Shown: in pieces, positions 57,201-64,000 of the stretch
Numbering within the stretch: the first letter of the stretch is position 1
Layout of the letters: each line of letters opens with the position of its first letter
Assembly: GCF_018881595.1 (NCBI RefSeq)
Contig: NZ_JACVQA010000002.1
Coordinates: 124,001-188,000, forward strand
Source of the DNA: Polynucleobacter sp. UK-Gri1-W3
GTDB lineage: Bacteria; Pseudomonadota; Gammaproteobacteria; Burkholderiales; Burkholderiaceae
Reading direction: 5' to 3'
Length of the DNA stretch: 64,000 bases
Notes under the pieces: model-generated
Seen by the model: the letters and a program-made list of their open reading frames with translations, nothing else
What the model was told of the DNA's origin: nothing
Databases searched by the model: none
Program-made: the position numbers and the translations under genes

Positions 57201-57234
57201 ATAAAAAGACTCGACACAAATATGATGGTTTCAT
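54202..57234 (-). CDS. Autotransporter with beta-strand repeat passenger
   Basis: 1010 residues. Signal peptide about 1-25, then a Gly/Ser/Thr/Asn-rich passenger (to about 720) predicted as a beta-helix, with autotransporter-associated repeats such as ITLSGANTYSGGTAINTG and LMLSNTNTYTGDTNINAG. A beta-barrel domain of about 265 residues closes it and ends in RIGLQTRF, the C-terminal Phe of outer membrane barrels. The only cysteines are near the N-terminus. No protease or lipase motif was seen, so adhesion or surface display is the likely role. It stands alone on the minus strand. Confidence 0.9.
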   Translation of the reverse strand: MKPSYLCRVFLFGTLSFAAANVYSQQTCANSVSADGTITASSVTCTANFTGRLGASGTPPSGFTSGAPTQDNITVNTGSGNTISLDSAIFGTNTATILLKDNARINVGANSTVTSPSSGAGVNNEAIFVNNGAIINIGAGATVINYATGGSGPPTINAGNNTIEMGSNNNLTIEAGAKVYAAGTSVSSEAINPTGSGNTITNYGTIQSKTGSAIWFQTATPAGAPNIVNNYGSIISEQANQTVFGGNGSVNFTNQTGASVVGNVAFSNGVNTVTLYTGSSITGFINGGPSGQNTFYLEGNGGSTLVKQIINFSTLNKNGTGFWTIDNPLPTKITMNVNQGTLQLNGDNTAYTGTAVINPGATLQGAAEGVVGSTGNGKLTNNGTISFIDSGAGTYSAPIVGSGAVAMNGAGSITLSGANTYSGGTAINTGTLVATNNLSIGSGVLTINGGATLQAAAPVSFANSVALTGQGNIDTNGNPIGLSGPISGSGGFNKVGAGALMLSNTNTYTGDTNINAGTVILTGSTTSNTNVASGATLQGSGVINGNLTNAGVVAPSFNGIQTNLTVNGNYIGNGGNFVGSVYAPASAPVSDTLTVTGNTTGSTGVTVTDKGGLGNRTVGNGIPVIIVNGTSTSNAFALNQRVASGVYEYKLYKGDPSGAGNSWYLRTDNAGQASSTSTPAPVITPAAGERIEVAVYPAVPSLVQLYAQTAVDTLDQRRGDLNLVDPQGGAKKSSNDWARIIGKTGASTPSSVDNGPKMNFNAYALQLGVDVYQNEEQGGSRSYVGPYVTIGSANANTSSQTGSISTGSINGMQAYSLGLYGTHFAANGLYVDALAQGTRYLNAGAGSVQGAQLRTQGSGFTGSIEGGGRWNVDKFLISPQAQIVYDAIGMNNATDAYGQVNFNKSEMTRGRLGLLAGHKDVVGSTPIFAYLRASYWSIFNAGTSTTMASLYGVNPITFQSQANSRWMTVDAELNARITKDTNLFLNLAVDNSLVGTYQAYSGRIGLQTRF

Positions 57235-57409
57235 GCAAATGACAATACTGAGAAATTTATTAAATAATTCAAAAAGATATAAGATTTTCCTTTGTAACCC
57301 ACCTACAAACTATTAGCCATTAGGCGAATACCCTATATATGATGAATAATGGTTTACTGATAAAACCAATTTGCAACAGAAATAATCCCCACCACCAAGG
57401 AGAATGAGT

Positions 57410-57676
57410 ATGAAAAAAATCATCATCGCTTTAAGCATTGCACTGAGTTTTTCACTTCCTACTTACGCTTTTGCTGATCAAGCAGCTTGCGAAGCTAAAG
57501 CAGTAAGCAAAGAAGGTAAGCCACTCTATGGCGCAGCTAAAGATGCTTCAATCAAGAAATGCATGGGTGATGCCAAGCCGAATGATTGCGAAGCTAAGGC
57601 AGTAAGCAAGGATGGCAAGCCACTCTATGGCGCAGCTAAGGCAGCTTCAATCAAGAAATGTGAAGGCGGTAAATAA
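57410..57676 (+). CDS. Small secreted protein with two PsiF-like repeats
   Basis: 88 residues from ATG 57410, chosen because AAGGAG sits seven bases upstream; ATG 57404 is too close to that site. Signal peptide about 1-22 (MKKIIIALSIALSFSLPTYA). The mature part is two copies of a 33-residue unit that begins CEAKAVSK and ends ASIKKC, each with two cysteines. The DNA of the two units is nearly the same (offset 99 bases). The layout recalls the PsiF repeat family of periplasmic proteins, whose role is unknown. A terminator follows. Confidence 0.72.
   Translation: MKKIIIALSIALSFSLPTYAFADQAACEAKAVSKEGKPLYGAAKDASIKKCMGDAKPNDCEAKAVSKDGKPLYGAAKAASIKKCEGGK
57488..57663 (+). repeat. In-gene tandem duplication, 99-base unit
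   Basis: Unit one begins with TGC at 57488 and unit two at 57587. Long stretches are unchanged between them (for example AAGCCACTCTATGGCGCAGC), most differences being single bases, so the duplication is recent or kept alike. Confidence 0.8.
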
Positions 57677-57722
57677 GATTCATTATGTGCATCACGAAAT
57701 GATCTGATTCATTTCTGCATTA

Positions 57723-57749
57723 AAAAAGCCTCACACTGTGAGGCTTTTT
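57723..57749. terminator. Bidirectional terminator between the PsiF-like gene and dnaB
   Basis: AAAAAGCCTCAC (57723-57734), loop ACT, GTGAGGCTTTTT (57738-57749). It serves both converging genes. Confidence 0.88.
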
Positions 57750-57771
57750 CTTTATCTTTTTATTTCTGTAC

Positions 57772-59211
57772 TTAGAACGGCTCGTATCCACCAGAAGAGT
57801 AACCAACAGAACCCATCGCTAAGTTATCAAACTTAGTATATGGACCTTGCCAACTTACCCGAATAGTTCCAATTGGGCCATTACGCTGCTTGCCGATGAT
57901 GATCTCAGCTATACCTTTATCAGTAGTGGTATCTGGGTGATAAACCTCATCACGATAGATGAACATAATTAAGTCTGCATCTTGCTCAATAGCGCCTGAC
58001 TCACGCAAGTCTGACATGATTGGACGCTTATTAGGTCTCTGCTCAAGACCACGATTTAACTGTGAGAGCGCAACGACTGGGCACTGCAATTCTTTTGCGA
58101 GTGATTTGAGTGAGCGTGAGATTTCTGAAATCTCGGTTGCGCGGTTTTCAGAACCAGAGCCACTCATCAACTGCAGATAGTCAATCACCACTAAACCAAG
58201 TGTGCCCCCAAAGTTTCTGGCAATACGACGTGCACGTGCACGCAATTCTAAGCTTGATAAAGAGCCAGTCTCATCAATCAGAATTTGGGTGTTACTTAAA
58301 CGAGCAATAGCATCTGTGACACGTGGCCACTCATCATCTTGTAACTTACCAGTACGCATGCGACTTTGATCAACGCGCCCTACTGAACCCAATAGACGTG
58401 CGGCTAATTGCTCACCCGACATCTCCATGGAAAATATAACTACTGGCAAACCTTCAGCTAAAGCTACGTTTTCAGCAATGTTCAGCGCCATCGCCGTTTT
58501 TCCCATCGATGGTCTTCCGGCAATAATCACTAAGTCACCTTTTTGCAGACCACTAGTTTGCTTATCTAAATCAATAAAGCCTGTAGCAATACCGGTGATG
58601 TCACTACCGCCTTGGCGGTTATAGAGCTCATCAATACGCGCAACAACAGCTTTGAGCAAAGGCTCAATCTCAAGATAGTCGGCTTTGCGGCTACCTTCTT
58701 CACCAATCTGAAGAATGCGTGACTCAGCTTCATCCAACAGCGTTCTAACAGTACGTCCCTCAGGAACGAATGCAGAATTGACGATGCTGTCTGAAACCTC
58801 GATCAAGCGACGCAAAATACTGCGATCACGAACAATGTCGGCATAGCCTTTAATATTCGCTGCACTGGGTGTGTTTTGCGCTAATGAATTAAGGTAATCA
58901 ATACCAACCAAATCACCACCCTGCTCAGACTTAATTGCATCATGAACAGTAATGACGTCAGCGGGATGATTGTCGCCAACCAAACGAGCAATTGCTTTGT
59001 AGATCAAAGCATGTTCGGGGCGATAGAAATCTTTATCGTTTAAAACTCCACCTAGGTTATCCCAAGAGGAGTTATCGATCAGTAGACCGCCGAGCAAAGA
59101 TTGCTCGGCTTCTACAGAATGCGGCGGAACTTTTAAAGCCTGCACAACTGGATCCCCAGAACCCATCATGCCGGGATTCAGCGTAACGGAACGTGAACGG
59201 GATTCAGCCAT
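57772..59211 (-). CDS. dnaB: Replicative DNA helicase
   Basis: Hexameric helicase of the replication fork. 479 residues: N-terminal DnaG-binding domain (PHSVEAEQSLLGGLLIDNSS), linker, and RecA-like domain with Walker A IIAGRPSMGKTAMALNIA, LVVIDYLQLMSG and ALSQLNRGLEQRPNKRP. No intein. It follows rplI in the S6/L9 operon. Confidence 0.97.
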   Translation of the reverse strand: MAESRSRSVTLNPGMMGSGDPVVQALKVPPHSVEAEQSLLGGLLIDNSSWDNLGGVLNDKDFYRPEHALIYKAIARLVGDNHPADVITVHDAIKSEQGGDLVGIDYLNSLAQNTPSAANIKGYADIVRDRSILRRLIEVSDSIVNSAFVPEGRTVRTLLDEAESRILQIGEEGSRKADYLEIEPLLKAVVARIDELYNRQGGSDITGIATGFIDLDKQTSGLQKGDLVIIAGRPSMGKTAMALNIAENVALAEGLPVVIFSMEMSGEQLAARLLGSVGRVDQSRMRTGKLQDDEWPRVTDAIARLSNTQILIDETGSLSSLELRARARRIARNFGGTLGLVVIDYLQLMSGSGSENRATEISEISRSLKSLAKELQCPVVALSQLNRGLEQRPNKRPIMSDLRESGAIEQDADLIMFIYRDEVYHPDTTTDKGIAEIIIGKQRNGPIGTIRVSWQGPYTKFDNLAMGSVGYSSGGYEPF

Positions 59212-59235
59212 GAGGCTTATTTACAGTTCTAAAAC

Positions 59236-59688
59236 TTAAGCTTGCTCGCCAACTACACGAATAGTGATATCTGCAACTACGTCGGTGTGAACAGCAACCG
59301 CTACAGGATGATCACCAACCATTTTCAATGGGCCAGTAGGCATGCGAACTGAAGACTTCTCAATTGTGAAGCCTTTAGCTTTCAAAGCATCAGCGATGTC
59401 ATGATTGGTTACAGAACCAAACAAACGACCATCAACACCCGCTTTTTGACCAATTTCAAGAACCAAGTCCTTGAGCTTAGCGCCAACTACTTCAGCGGCA
59501 GCCAATTTCTCAGCGGCTAATTTTTCCAACTCAGCACGGCGAACAGCAAAGTCAGCAATCGCTGCTTCAGTTGCACGACGCGCTTTGCGTTGTGGGATTA
59601 AAAAGTTACGAGCGAAACCGTCTTTAACGCGAACTACGTCGCCAAGGTTGCCCAGGTTAGTTACTTTTTCTAAAAGAATGATTTGCAT
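59236..59688 (-). CDS. rplI: 50S ribosomal protein L9
   Basis: 150 residues from ATG 59688, with GGGAG upstream; the frame stays open further but the family begins [20 protein letters not shown]-domain with [15 protein letters not shown], long helix, then the C-domain ([19 protein letters not shown]). It lies between rpsR and dnaB. Confidence 0.97.
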   Translation of the reverse strand: MQIILLEKVTNLGNLGDVVRVKDGFARNFLIPQRKARRATEAAIADFAVRRAELEKLAAEKLAAAEVVGAKLKDLVLEIGQKAGVDGRLFGSVTNHDIADALKAKGFTIEKSSVRMPTGPLKMVGDHPVAVAVHTDVVADITIRVVGEQA

Positions 59689-59701
59689 TGAGGGCTCCCA
59701 A

Positions 59702-59974
59702 TTATTTCTTATGTTGATCGGAGAATGGCAATAAAGCCAAGTAACGAGCACGCTTGATAGCAGTGTCTAACTGACGCTGATACTTAGCTTTTGTGCCTGT
59801 CAAACGAGCAGGAGTGATCTTGGCGTTTTCGCCAATGAAGTCCTTCAATGTGTCTACATCTTTGTAATCAATCTGTTCTACGCCAGCAACAGTGAAACGG
59901 CAATAACGCTTACGCTTGAACAATGGGTTCTGAGCTGGTTTCTTTTTGAAATCGGGTTTCTTTCCAAACGCCAT
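59702..59974 (-). CDS. rpsR: 30S ribosomal protein S18
   Basis: 90 residues with the S18 core [20 protein letters not shown] and [21 protein letters not shown] basic N-terminal extension ([19 protein letters not shown]) is present. S18 pairs with S6 on the ribosome; rpsF is two genes upstream. Confidence 0.97.
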   Translation of the reverse strand: MAFGKKPDFKKKPAQNPLFKRKRYCRFTVAGVEQIDYKDVDTLKDFIGENAKITPARLTGTKAKYQRQLDTAIKRARYLALLPFSDQHKK

Positions 59975-59987
59975 GATGATTTCCTCT

Positions 59988-60281
59988 TTAATTTTTCAAT
60001 TGAATATTGGTAATGTGGAAAACAAGTCTTTGATTACGTAGAGTCTTGGGTGCTAAGAATCCCTCAAACACTGCCTCAGCTCCTAAATCGATTCGCTCTA
60101 AATCCTTTTGTATCGGACCGATTGTGATGGCTTCAACGTTCATCTGAATTTTCCTTGCCACTCCTACCTCGTTTGCTTGGCCACTATGTTCTAGCTGGCA
60201 ATGCATCACCGGTATTCCTGCTGGTGTAAATCGAATCGCGTCTTTAGATACCAAGATTGCAGTGAGGGTGAAATGATTCAA
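59988..60281 (-). CDS. priB: Primosomal replication protein N (PriB)
   Basis: 97-residue single OB-fold DNA-binding protein of the restart primosome. It shows [17 protein letters not shown] and ends [10 protein letters not shown]. It lies between rpsF and rpsR, the conserved place. Confidence 0.93.
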   Translation of the reverse strand: MNHFTLTAILVSKDAIRFTPAGIPVMHCQLEHSGQANEVGVARKIQMNVEAITIGPIQKDLERIDLGAEAVFEGFLAPKTLRNQRLVFHITNIQLKN

Positions 60282-60340
60282 CGCCGCTCCGCTTCTCTGA
60301 TACGTTTTCTAGTCTGTGTATTCCTCTTCAAATTTCTAAC

Positions 60341-60715
60341 TTAAGCCGCTGCTACTGGAGCGTCGGATTGAGCTGATTTGCGCGCTTCTTCACGTTGCAC
60401 TTCTTTCATCATGATTGAAGGCTCTGTTTCAGCTTTTTTAGTCTTGATGATGAGATGACGCAAAACAGCATCGTTAAATTTGAACGCATGCTCGAGTTCT
60501 TCCAGAGTTTTCTGGTCGCACTCAATGTTCATGCAAACGTAATGGGCTTTAGCAAGCTTGTCGATCATGTAAGCCATCTGACGACGACCCCAGTCTTCCA
60601 TACGATGAATTTTGCCGCCCGCAGCTGCTAATGTAGCTTTGTAACGATCGATCATCGCTGGCACTTGCTCGCTTTGGTCCGGATGGACGATAAAGACGAT
60701 TTCATAATGACGCAT
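60341..60715 (-). CDS. rpsF: 30S ribosomal protein S6
   Basis: 124 residues from ATG 60715, with AAGGAG upstream; a TTG one codon earlier is less likely. Starts [20 protein letters not shown], followed by [20 protein letters not shown]. An Ala/Glu/Lys-rich tail extends past the core. It opens the operon rpsF-priB-rpsR-rplI-dnaB. An S6:S18-binding leader was looked for in the 134 bases upstream but not recognised. Confidence 0.97.
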   Translation of the reverse strand: MRHYEIVFIVHPDQSEQVPAMIDRYKATLAAAGGKIHRMEDWGRRQMAYMIDKLAKAHYVCMNIECDQKTLEELEHAFKFNDAVLRHLIIKTKKAETEPSIMMKEVQREEARKSAQSDAPVAAA

Positions 60716-60849
60716 CAAACACTCCTTAAGGATTGAGTCACCTGGGCGTCTTGCTAAGTTCTGATGGTTGTGAACTCAGCGCCAGTGTGACAAGGTAGTA
60801 ACAAATTGTAGGTACTGCTTACAACACTTTTACAGCCGCTTTTCAGCGC

Positions 60850-61926
60850 TTACCGAATTACTGGCAAGACCGCTATTCTAGCAAAAAAATCCTGCCAAGT
60901 CAGGGATTTACCAGCAGTCTGATTCTGTTTTTCTGCATACACAGACAGTTGGAGTGCAATTCTAGCTCTGGGGGCAGTAAGGCTTCCTGATGCCAAACAT
61001 CCGGAGATGTCCTTTTCGGGCAAATCTGGCAGGGTTTCGCCTGCACCGGTTCTAGTAGTCCTGACCAAGGCAATACCATGTTTTACCGCTGCAACCAGGG
61101 AATCCTTCCATGCGTCATGGAAACCCCCCATGCCAGAACCAGCAATGACCAGGCCCTTTACCTTAGAGTTCAACCAATGAGTAATGGTTTCTGAACGGGC
61201 GCCAGCATGACTAGTCAATATTTCTACCCAAGGCCATTCGCCCTCCTTAGGAATTGGCAAATCCTCAGTCCAAAGGGCTTGAACCGCCTTCACACCTGAT
61301 AACCAGGATGGATTAATCAGACCAGCCGAGCTACTTGGAGATGCTTGAATGGGCGCATTGAGAGCGCTACCGTGGCGTTTTGCCAGATCCATAGCCAAAC
61401 AAGCCCTGCCATCCATAACTGCATAAATACCACCAGGGCAGTTATCAATTGGGGTAGAAGCCCAACGAATGGCATCAAGCAAGTTGGACGGACCATCCGC
61501 CTTCGGAGCATTTGCCGGCAACATCGCGCCCGTCAAGATCACTCTTTTGCCTAAATTTTGAGCATATTTGCCGCAAGTCAGCTGCAAAAAGATGCCCGTC
61601 TCTTCAATCGTATCCGTTCCGTGAGTGACCACTACCCCTTTAACCGAGGTATTAGCAAGGGCCTCTCTCACCGCATCGCCCAAAAGCGTTAACAAGGACT
61701 CAGTCAAATTGCGACTGTTGATGTTGGCAACCTGCTTTGAAACCAACTTAACATTGCCGGGGATAGCAGATTGAATGTGGGCCAATAATGAGGCTACCTC
61801 AAGCTGACCAGCCTCATATTGCATAGGATTCTGATCTGGACTCGATGCCAAGCCAGCAATCGTGCCTCCCATACCCAAAACCAAGATATGGGGTGAAGTT
61901 TCTGGGGCGTCTTGTTGTGAGCTCAT
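60850..61926 (-). CDS. L-asparaginase
   Basis: Hydrolyses asparagine to aspartate and ammonia. 358 residues: first catalytic Thr in LVLGMGGTIAGLASS, second in VVTHGTDTIEETGIF. There is no signal peptide, so it is probably cytoplasmic. It diverges from lexA with only 59 bases between, so the two promoters must overlap. Confidence 0.92.
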   Translation of the reverse strand: MSSQQDAPETSPHILVLGMGGTIAGLASSPDQNPMQYEAGQLEVASLLAHIQSAIPGNVKLVSKQVANINSRNLTESLLTLLGDAVREALANTSVKGVVVTHGTDTIEETGIFLQLTCGKYAQNLGKRVILTGAMLPANAPKADGPSNLLDAIRWASTPIDNCPGGIYAVMDGRACLAMDLAKRHGSALNAPIQASPSSSAGLINPSWLSGVKAVQALWTEDLPIPKEGEWPWVEILTSHAGARSETITHWLNSKVKGLVIAGSGMGGFHDAWKDSLVAAVKHGIALVRTTRTGAGETLPDLPEKDISGCLASGSLTAPRARIALQLSVYAEKQNQTAGKSLTWQDFFARIAVLPVIR

Positions 61927-61968
61927 CCCTCATTATCACTCTTAAATAGCTTGATCTCTCAAATACTG

Positions 61969-61984
61969 CTGTATACAATCCCAG
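61969..61984 (+). promoter_or_regulatory. SOS (LexA) box candidate at lexA
   Basis: CTGTATACAATCCCAG fits CTGT-N8-ACAG with one mismatch and ends one base before the lexA ATG. It lies in the shared region with the asparaginase gene. Confidence 0.6.
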
Positions 61985-61985
61985 T

Positions 61986-62705
61986 ATGGACATAAACACA
62001 GTCGATTTTCCGGAGGGGCTGACTGCCCTCCCCAAGCTCACTCCACGTCAGAATGAGATTTTGGAGTTGATCACTAAAGCCATCGATGAGAGTGGTCTTC
62101 CACCAACTCGAGCTGAGATTGCCACTCAATTAGGATTTGCTTCTGCCAATGCGGCCGAAGAACATCTTCGTGCGCTAGCGAAAAAAGGTTATATCGAATT
62201 AACGCCAGGAACTTCACGCGGCATTCGTATTCCGCAACGATTTAATCAGTCGCACAACAGCAATAAATATCGTCAGCTCTCTTTGCCTTCTGGCGCATTA
62301 CAACAACTCACCCTTCCATTGATCGGAAGAGTTGCTGCTGGTTCACCAATCATGGCGGTAGAACATATTGAGAAGCATGTTCCGATTGATCCAAGCTTAT
62401 TTAGCAAGGGCGCCGATTACTTACTCAAAGTAAAAGGTATGAGCATGCGCGATGCCGGAATTTTGGACGGCGATTATTTGGCCGTTAGAAAAACGACTGA
62501 AGTTCGCAATGGTGACATTGTTGTTGCTCGTCTTGATGATGAAGTCACCGTGAAGCGCTGGCAGCAAAAGAAAACTGCGAACGGCATGATCATCGAACTA
62601 CAAGCAGAAAATCCTGACTTCAAAAACATTTTGGTAGACGATCGTCAACCAAACTTTGCGATTGAAGGTCAAGCTGTTGGCCTAATCAGGGCTGAAGGAC
62701 TATAA
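61986..62705 (+). CDS. lexA: LexA SOS repressor
   Basis: Represses DNA repair genes until RecA triggers its self-cleavage. 239 residues: winged helix ([20 protein letters not shown]), cleavage site Ala118-Gly119 in [10 protein letters not shown], catalytic Ser153 ([10 protein letters not shown]) and Lys190 (DEVTVKRW). About 14-18 residues precede the usual [12 protein letters not shown] start, and no other ATG, GTG or TTG is available in frame, so the extension seems real. No ribosome site precedes the ATG, suggesting a leaderless or very short-leader mRNA. Confidence 0.96.
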   Translation: MDINTVDFPEGLTALPKLTPRQNEILELITKAIDESGLPPTRAEIATQLGFASANAAEEHLRALAKKGYIELTPGTSRGIRIPQRFNQSHNSNKYRQLSLPSGALQQLTLPLIGRVAAGSPIMAVEHIEKHVPIDPSLFSKGADYLLKVKGMSMRDAGILDGDYLAVRKTTEVRNGDIVVARLDDEVTVKRWQQKKTANGMIIELQAENPDFKNILVDDRQPNFAIEGQAVGLIRAEGL

Positions 62706-62724
62706 GCTACGCCCCCTAAAGCAT

Positions 62725-62750
62725 AAGGCCTCTTGTTAGAGGCCTTTTTT
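62725..62750 (+). terminator. Terminator after lexA
   Basis: AAGGCCTCT (62725-62733), loop TGTT, AGAGGCCTT (62738-62746), then T-run. It lies 20 bases after lexA and close to the end of the converging lipoprotein gene. Confidence 0.88.
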
Positions 62751-62774
62751 ATTTACTACAGCTGCTTCATCAAA

Positions 62775-63236
62775 CTACTTGCGAGTGGGAGCAACTACGT
62801 TAGCATTTTTCGGTGATGAAGTAATGACGATGACCGACTTTGGTCCACCGAGTGATCCATCAACCACTTCAATTGTCGCAGTTCTATCACCTTTTGTAAA
62901 AACCAAAATACTCGTTTTTGCCTTAACAGCAGTAACAATTGTCCAACCACCCTTTGGATATTCTGATTGAAAAAAAGCGTAAACGTCAGTTGCGCCTTGC
63001 AATGCATTTACTACTGCTCTACCAACCCACTGATTACCACTTCCAATGATGATCGAATCAGATCCTGCAATCTTTGCACCCTGAGGCAGGGGCATATCTC
63101 CTAAAAGCTGATTCTGAATTTCCTGGACCTCAGCTGGAGTGCCGGTAGGAGAATCTCCTGAACTAGCACATGCACCCATGAGTGCCGCTACAAATAATGT
63201 AACAGCGCTAACTTTAAGGGTTTGGATTGCGATCAT
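62775..63236 (-). CDS. Putative lipoprotein of unknown function
   Basis: ATG 63236 gives 153 residues; the frame stays open upstream but the lipoprotein leader starts here (MIAIQTLKVSAVTLFVAALM). Lipobox LMGAC, then a Ser/Gly/Pro-rich linker and a mixed alpha/beta domain of about 110 residues (MPLPQGAKIAGSDSIIIGSG, TDVYAFFQSEYPKGGWTIV). The fold with LPxGA and a YFxxExPxxGW-like stretch recalls small bacterial lipoproteins that I cannot name. Ends Pro-Thr-Arg-Lys. Confidence 0.75.
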   Translation of the reverse strand: MIAIQTLKVSAVTLFVAALMGACASSGDSPTGTPAEVQEIQNQLLGDMPLPQGAKIAGSDSIIIGSGNQWVGRAVVNALQGATDVYAFFQSEYPKGGWTIVTAVKAKTSILVFTKGDRTATIEVVDGSLGGPKSVIVITSSPKNANVVAPTRK

Positions 63237-63330
63237 TTGTTCTTTAATTGTTTGAGGTAGTGGACGCTTTTTACTTACGATATTTAAAAAGTATTTTAGG
63301 TGATGCACCTAATTCGTCAAGACAAATTAC

Positions 63331-63404
63331 TGGAGGCGCGTGAGGGAATCGAACCCCCGTACGAAGCTTTGCAGGCTCCTGCCTAACCACTCGGCCAACG
63401 CGCC
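63331..63404 (-). tRNA. tRNA-Cys (GCA)
   Basis: The minus strand folds as a full cloverleaf: acceptor GGCGCGT with ACGCGCC, D-arm around GCCGAGTGGTTAGGC, anticodon loop CTGCAAA (anticodon GCA), T-loop TTCGATT. The discriminator is T and CCA is encoded (63331-63333). It follows tRNA-Gly. Confidence 0.95.
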
Positions 63405-63423
63405 ATACTCTCTTGAATCAAAA

Positions 63424-63449
63424 ATGGGAAGCTTTTAAGGGCTTCCCAT
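63424..63449 (-). terminator. Hairpin between tRNA-Gly and tRNA-Cys
   Basis: Perfect nine-base arms ATGGGAAGC (63424-63432) and GCTTCCCAT (63441-63449), with a T-run (ATTTTTG) on the minus strand side. It has the form of a terminator or processing signal lying inside the tRNA pair. Confidence 0.6.
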
Positions 63450-63455
63450 CGAACT

Positions 63456-63531
63456 TGGAGCGGGAAAGGAGGTTCGAACTCCCGACCTATACCTTGGCAA
63501 GGTATCGCTCTACCAGCTGAGCTATTCCCGC
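63456..63531 (-). tRNA. tRNA-Gly (GCC)
   Basis: Minus strand: acceptor GCGGGAA with TTCCCGC, D-loop AGCTCAGCTGGTAGAGC, anticodon loop with GCC (TTGCCAA), T-loop GTTCGAACC, discriminator T, encoded CCA (63456-63458). 76 bases. It lies after pgsA, as glyW does in E. coli. Confidence 0.96.
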
Positions 63532-63647
63532 ATAACAGGGCGGTAGTTTAACAAACAATCGCCAAGAAAGCATTATTCCTTGCAAAACCTCAGATACAAA
63601 GGAATTGAACTGCCCCATAAGTCTTAACTGGCTGGGGTTTATGACGC

Positions 63648-64000
63648 TTAGTCAATTTTTCCAGCGAGCTGCGGTAAGGCTTTTTTCATGTAATAAAACA
63701 TCGACCAAAGCGTTAAAAAGGAGGCAATCCAAATTAACCAGGTACCTAATAGCGCACAATTTAGCCAACCAAACAAAGTGTCATTCAGCAGCAAAAACGG
63801 AATAGCTACTAACTGAGCGGTCGTTTTGAGCTTGCCGACCATATGTACTGCCACACTTTTTCCAGCTCCCAATAAGGCCATCCATTCCCGCAATGCAGAA
63901 ATCGTAATTTCGCGACCAATAATGATGAGTGCTACCCAAACCTGAACACGGTCCATATTTAAGAGCACCAATAAAGCGGCAGCAACAATGAGCTTATCTG
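63648..64000 (-). CDS. pgsA: Phosphatidylglycerophosphate synthase, C-terminal part (partial)
   Basis: Membrane enzyme for phosphatidylglycerol synthesis. The visible part starts at the window edge with DKLIVAAALLVLL, the end of the CDP-alcohol phosphotransferase motif, then VWVALIIIGREITISALREW, GKLKTTAQLVAIPFLLL and two more helices. The 5' part lies outside the window. The order pgsA-tRNA-Gly-tRNA-Cys supports the call. Confidence 0.92.
   Translation of the reverse strand, partial: DKLIVAAALLVLLNMDRVQVWVALIIIGREITISALREWMALLGAGKSVAVHMVGKLKTTAQLVAIPFLLLNDTLFGWLNCALLGTWLIWIASFLTLWSMFYYMKKALPQLAGKID

Noticed and set aside
59689..59751. Longer N-terminus for ribosomal protein L9
   Set aside because: L9 begins at MQIILLEKV; the upstream codons overlap the end of rpsR and are not conserved family sequence.
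60716..60849. S6:S18-binding mRNA leader before rpsF
   Set aside because: I could not find a clear stem with the expected bulge by eye; a covariance model search would be needed.
62012..62032. GC-rich hairpin in the first codons of lexA as a regulatory element
   Set aside because: The stem needs a bulged G and may simply follow from the codons used; no supporting context.
1..64000. CRISPR arrays, insertion sequences, prophage or integrated elements
   Set aside because: No regularly spaced repeats, transposase or integrase genes, or attachment-like duplications at the two tRNA genes were seen.

Overview
The window looks like chromosomal DNA of a betaproteobacterium of the order Burkholderiales, most probably a freshwater Polynucleobacter or a close relative. 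This is inferred from protein sequences and gene order (recJ-prfB-lysS; iscRSUA-hscBA-fdx; alaA-hom-thrC-moeA-moaD-moaE; rpsF-priB-rpsR-rplI-dnaB; pgsA-tRNA-Gly-tRNA-Cys). Genes are densely packed, moderate in GC and mostly in short operons. No insertion sequence, prophage, CRISPR array or rRNA was seen, and no gene-free stretch reaches 300 bases.

Layout. 1-2.8 kb: tail of recJ, prfB with its programmed +1 frameshift, lysS. 2.8-5.4 kb: cysK, dsbB and fpr. 5.4-9.5 kb: a sulfate assimilation block made of a 54-residue small gene behind a hairpin that covers its ribosome binding site, a TauE-type exporter, an APS-type cysH, cysD and cysN. 9.5-15.2 kb (minus strand): the isc iron-sulfur operon with an IscR-like operator on its promoter. 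15-22 kb: uvrB, an aromatic aminotransferase, an intracellular PHB depolymerase, an RnfB-like ferredoxin, nth and a DUF1841 gene. 22-28 kb: orphan periplasmic binding proteins, a HIT protein, aceA, a LigI-like amidohydrolase with an MFS carrier. 28-38 kb: a pxpB-pxpC fusion with pxpA, an MFS carrier, clpB under a sigma-32-like promoter, a GIY-YIG protein, and an atypical gamma-glutamyltransferase-family enzyme convergent with an oxalate/formate-type MFS carrier. 38-44 kb: threonine and molybdopterin genes behind alaA. 44-51.3 kb: an Ara4N lipid A modification operon in which arnA is split into two genes. 51-54 kb: bcp, a structured terminator-ended leader, phoH and an NlpC/P60 lipoprotein. 54-57.7 kb: a large autotransporter and a small secreted tandem-repeat protein. 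57.7-64 kb: dnaB with the S6/L9 operon, an asparaginase, lexA with an SOS-like box at its start, a lipoprotein, tRNA-Cys, tRNA-Gly and the 3' part of pgsA.

How the genes work together. CysD/CysN make APS, the APS reductase CysH turns it into sulfite, and CysK fixes sulfide into cysteine. IscS uses cysteine for Fe-S clusters needed by CysH, Nth, IscR, the ferredoxins and others in the same window. The isc genes and the sulfate genes converge on two back-to-back terminators. AceA and PhaZ point to growth on C2 units and stored polyhydroxybutyrate. The pxp genes, the GGT-family protein and the OFA carrier may form a scattered module for small amide compounds (inference). The most noteworthy unexplained elements are two candidate cis-acting RNAs, one before the small sulfur-locus gene (5430-5466) and one before phoH (about 51820-51976).
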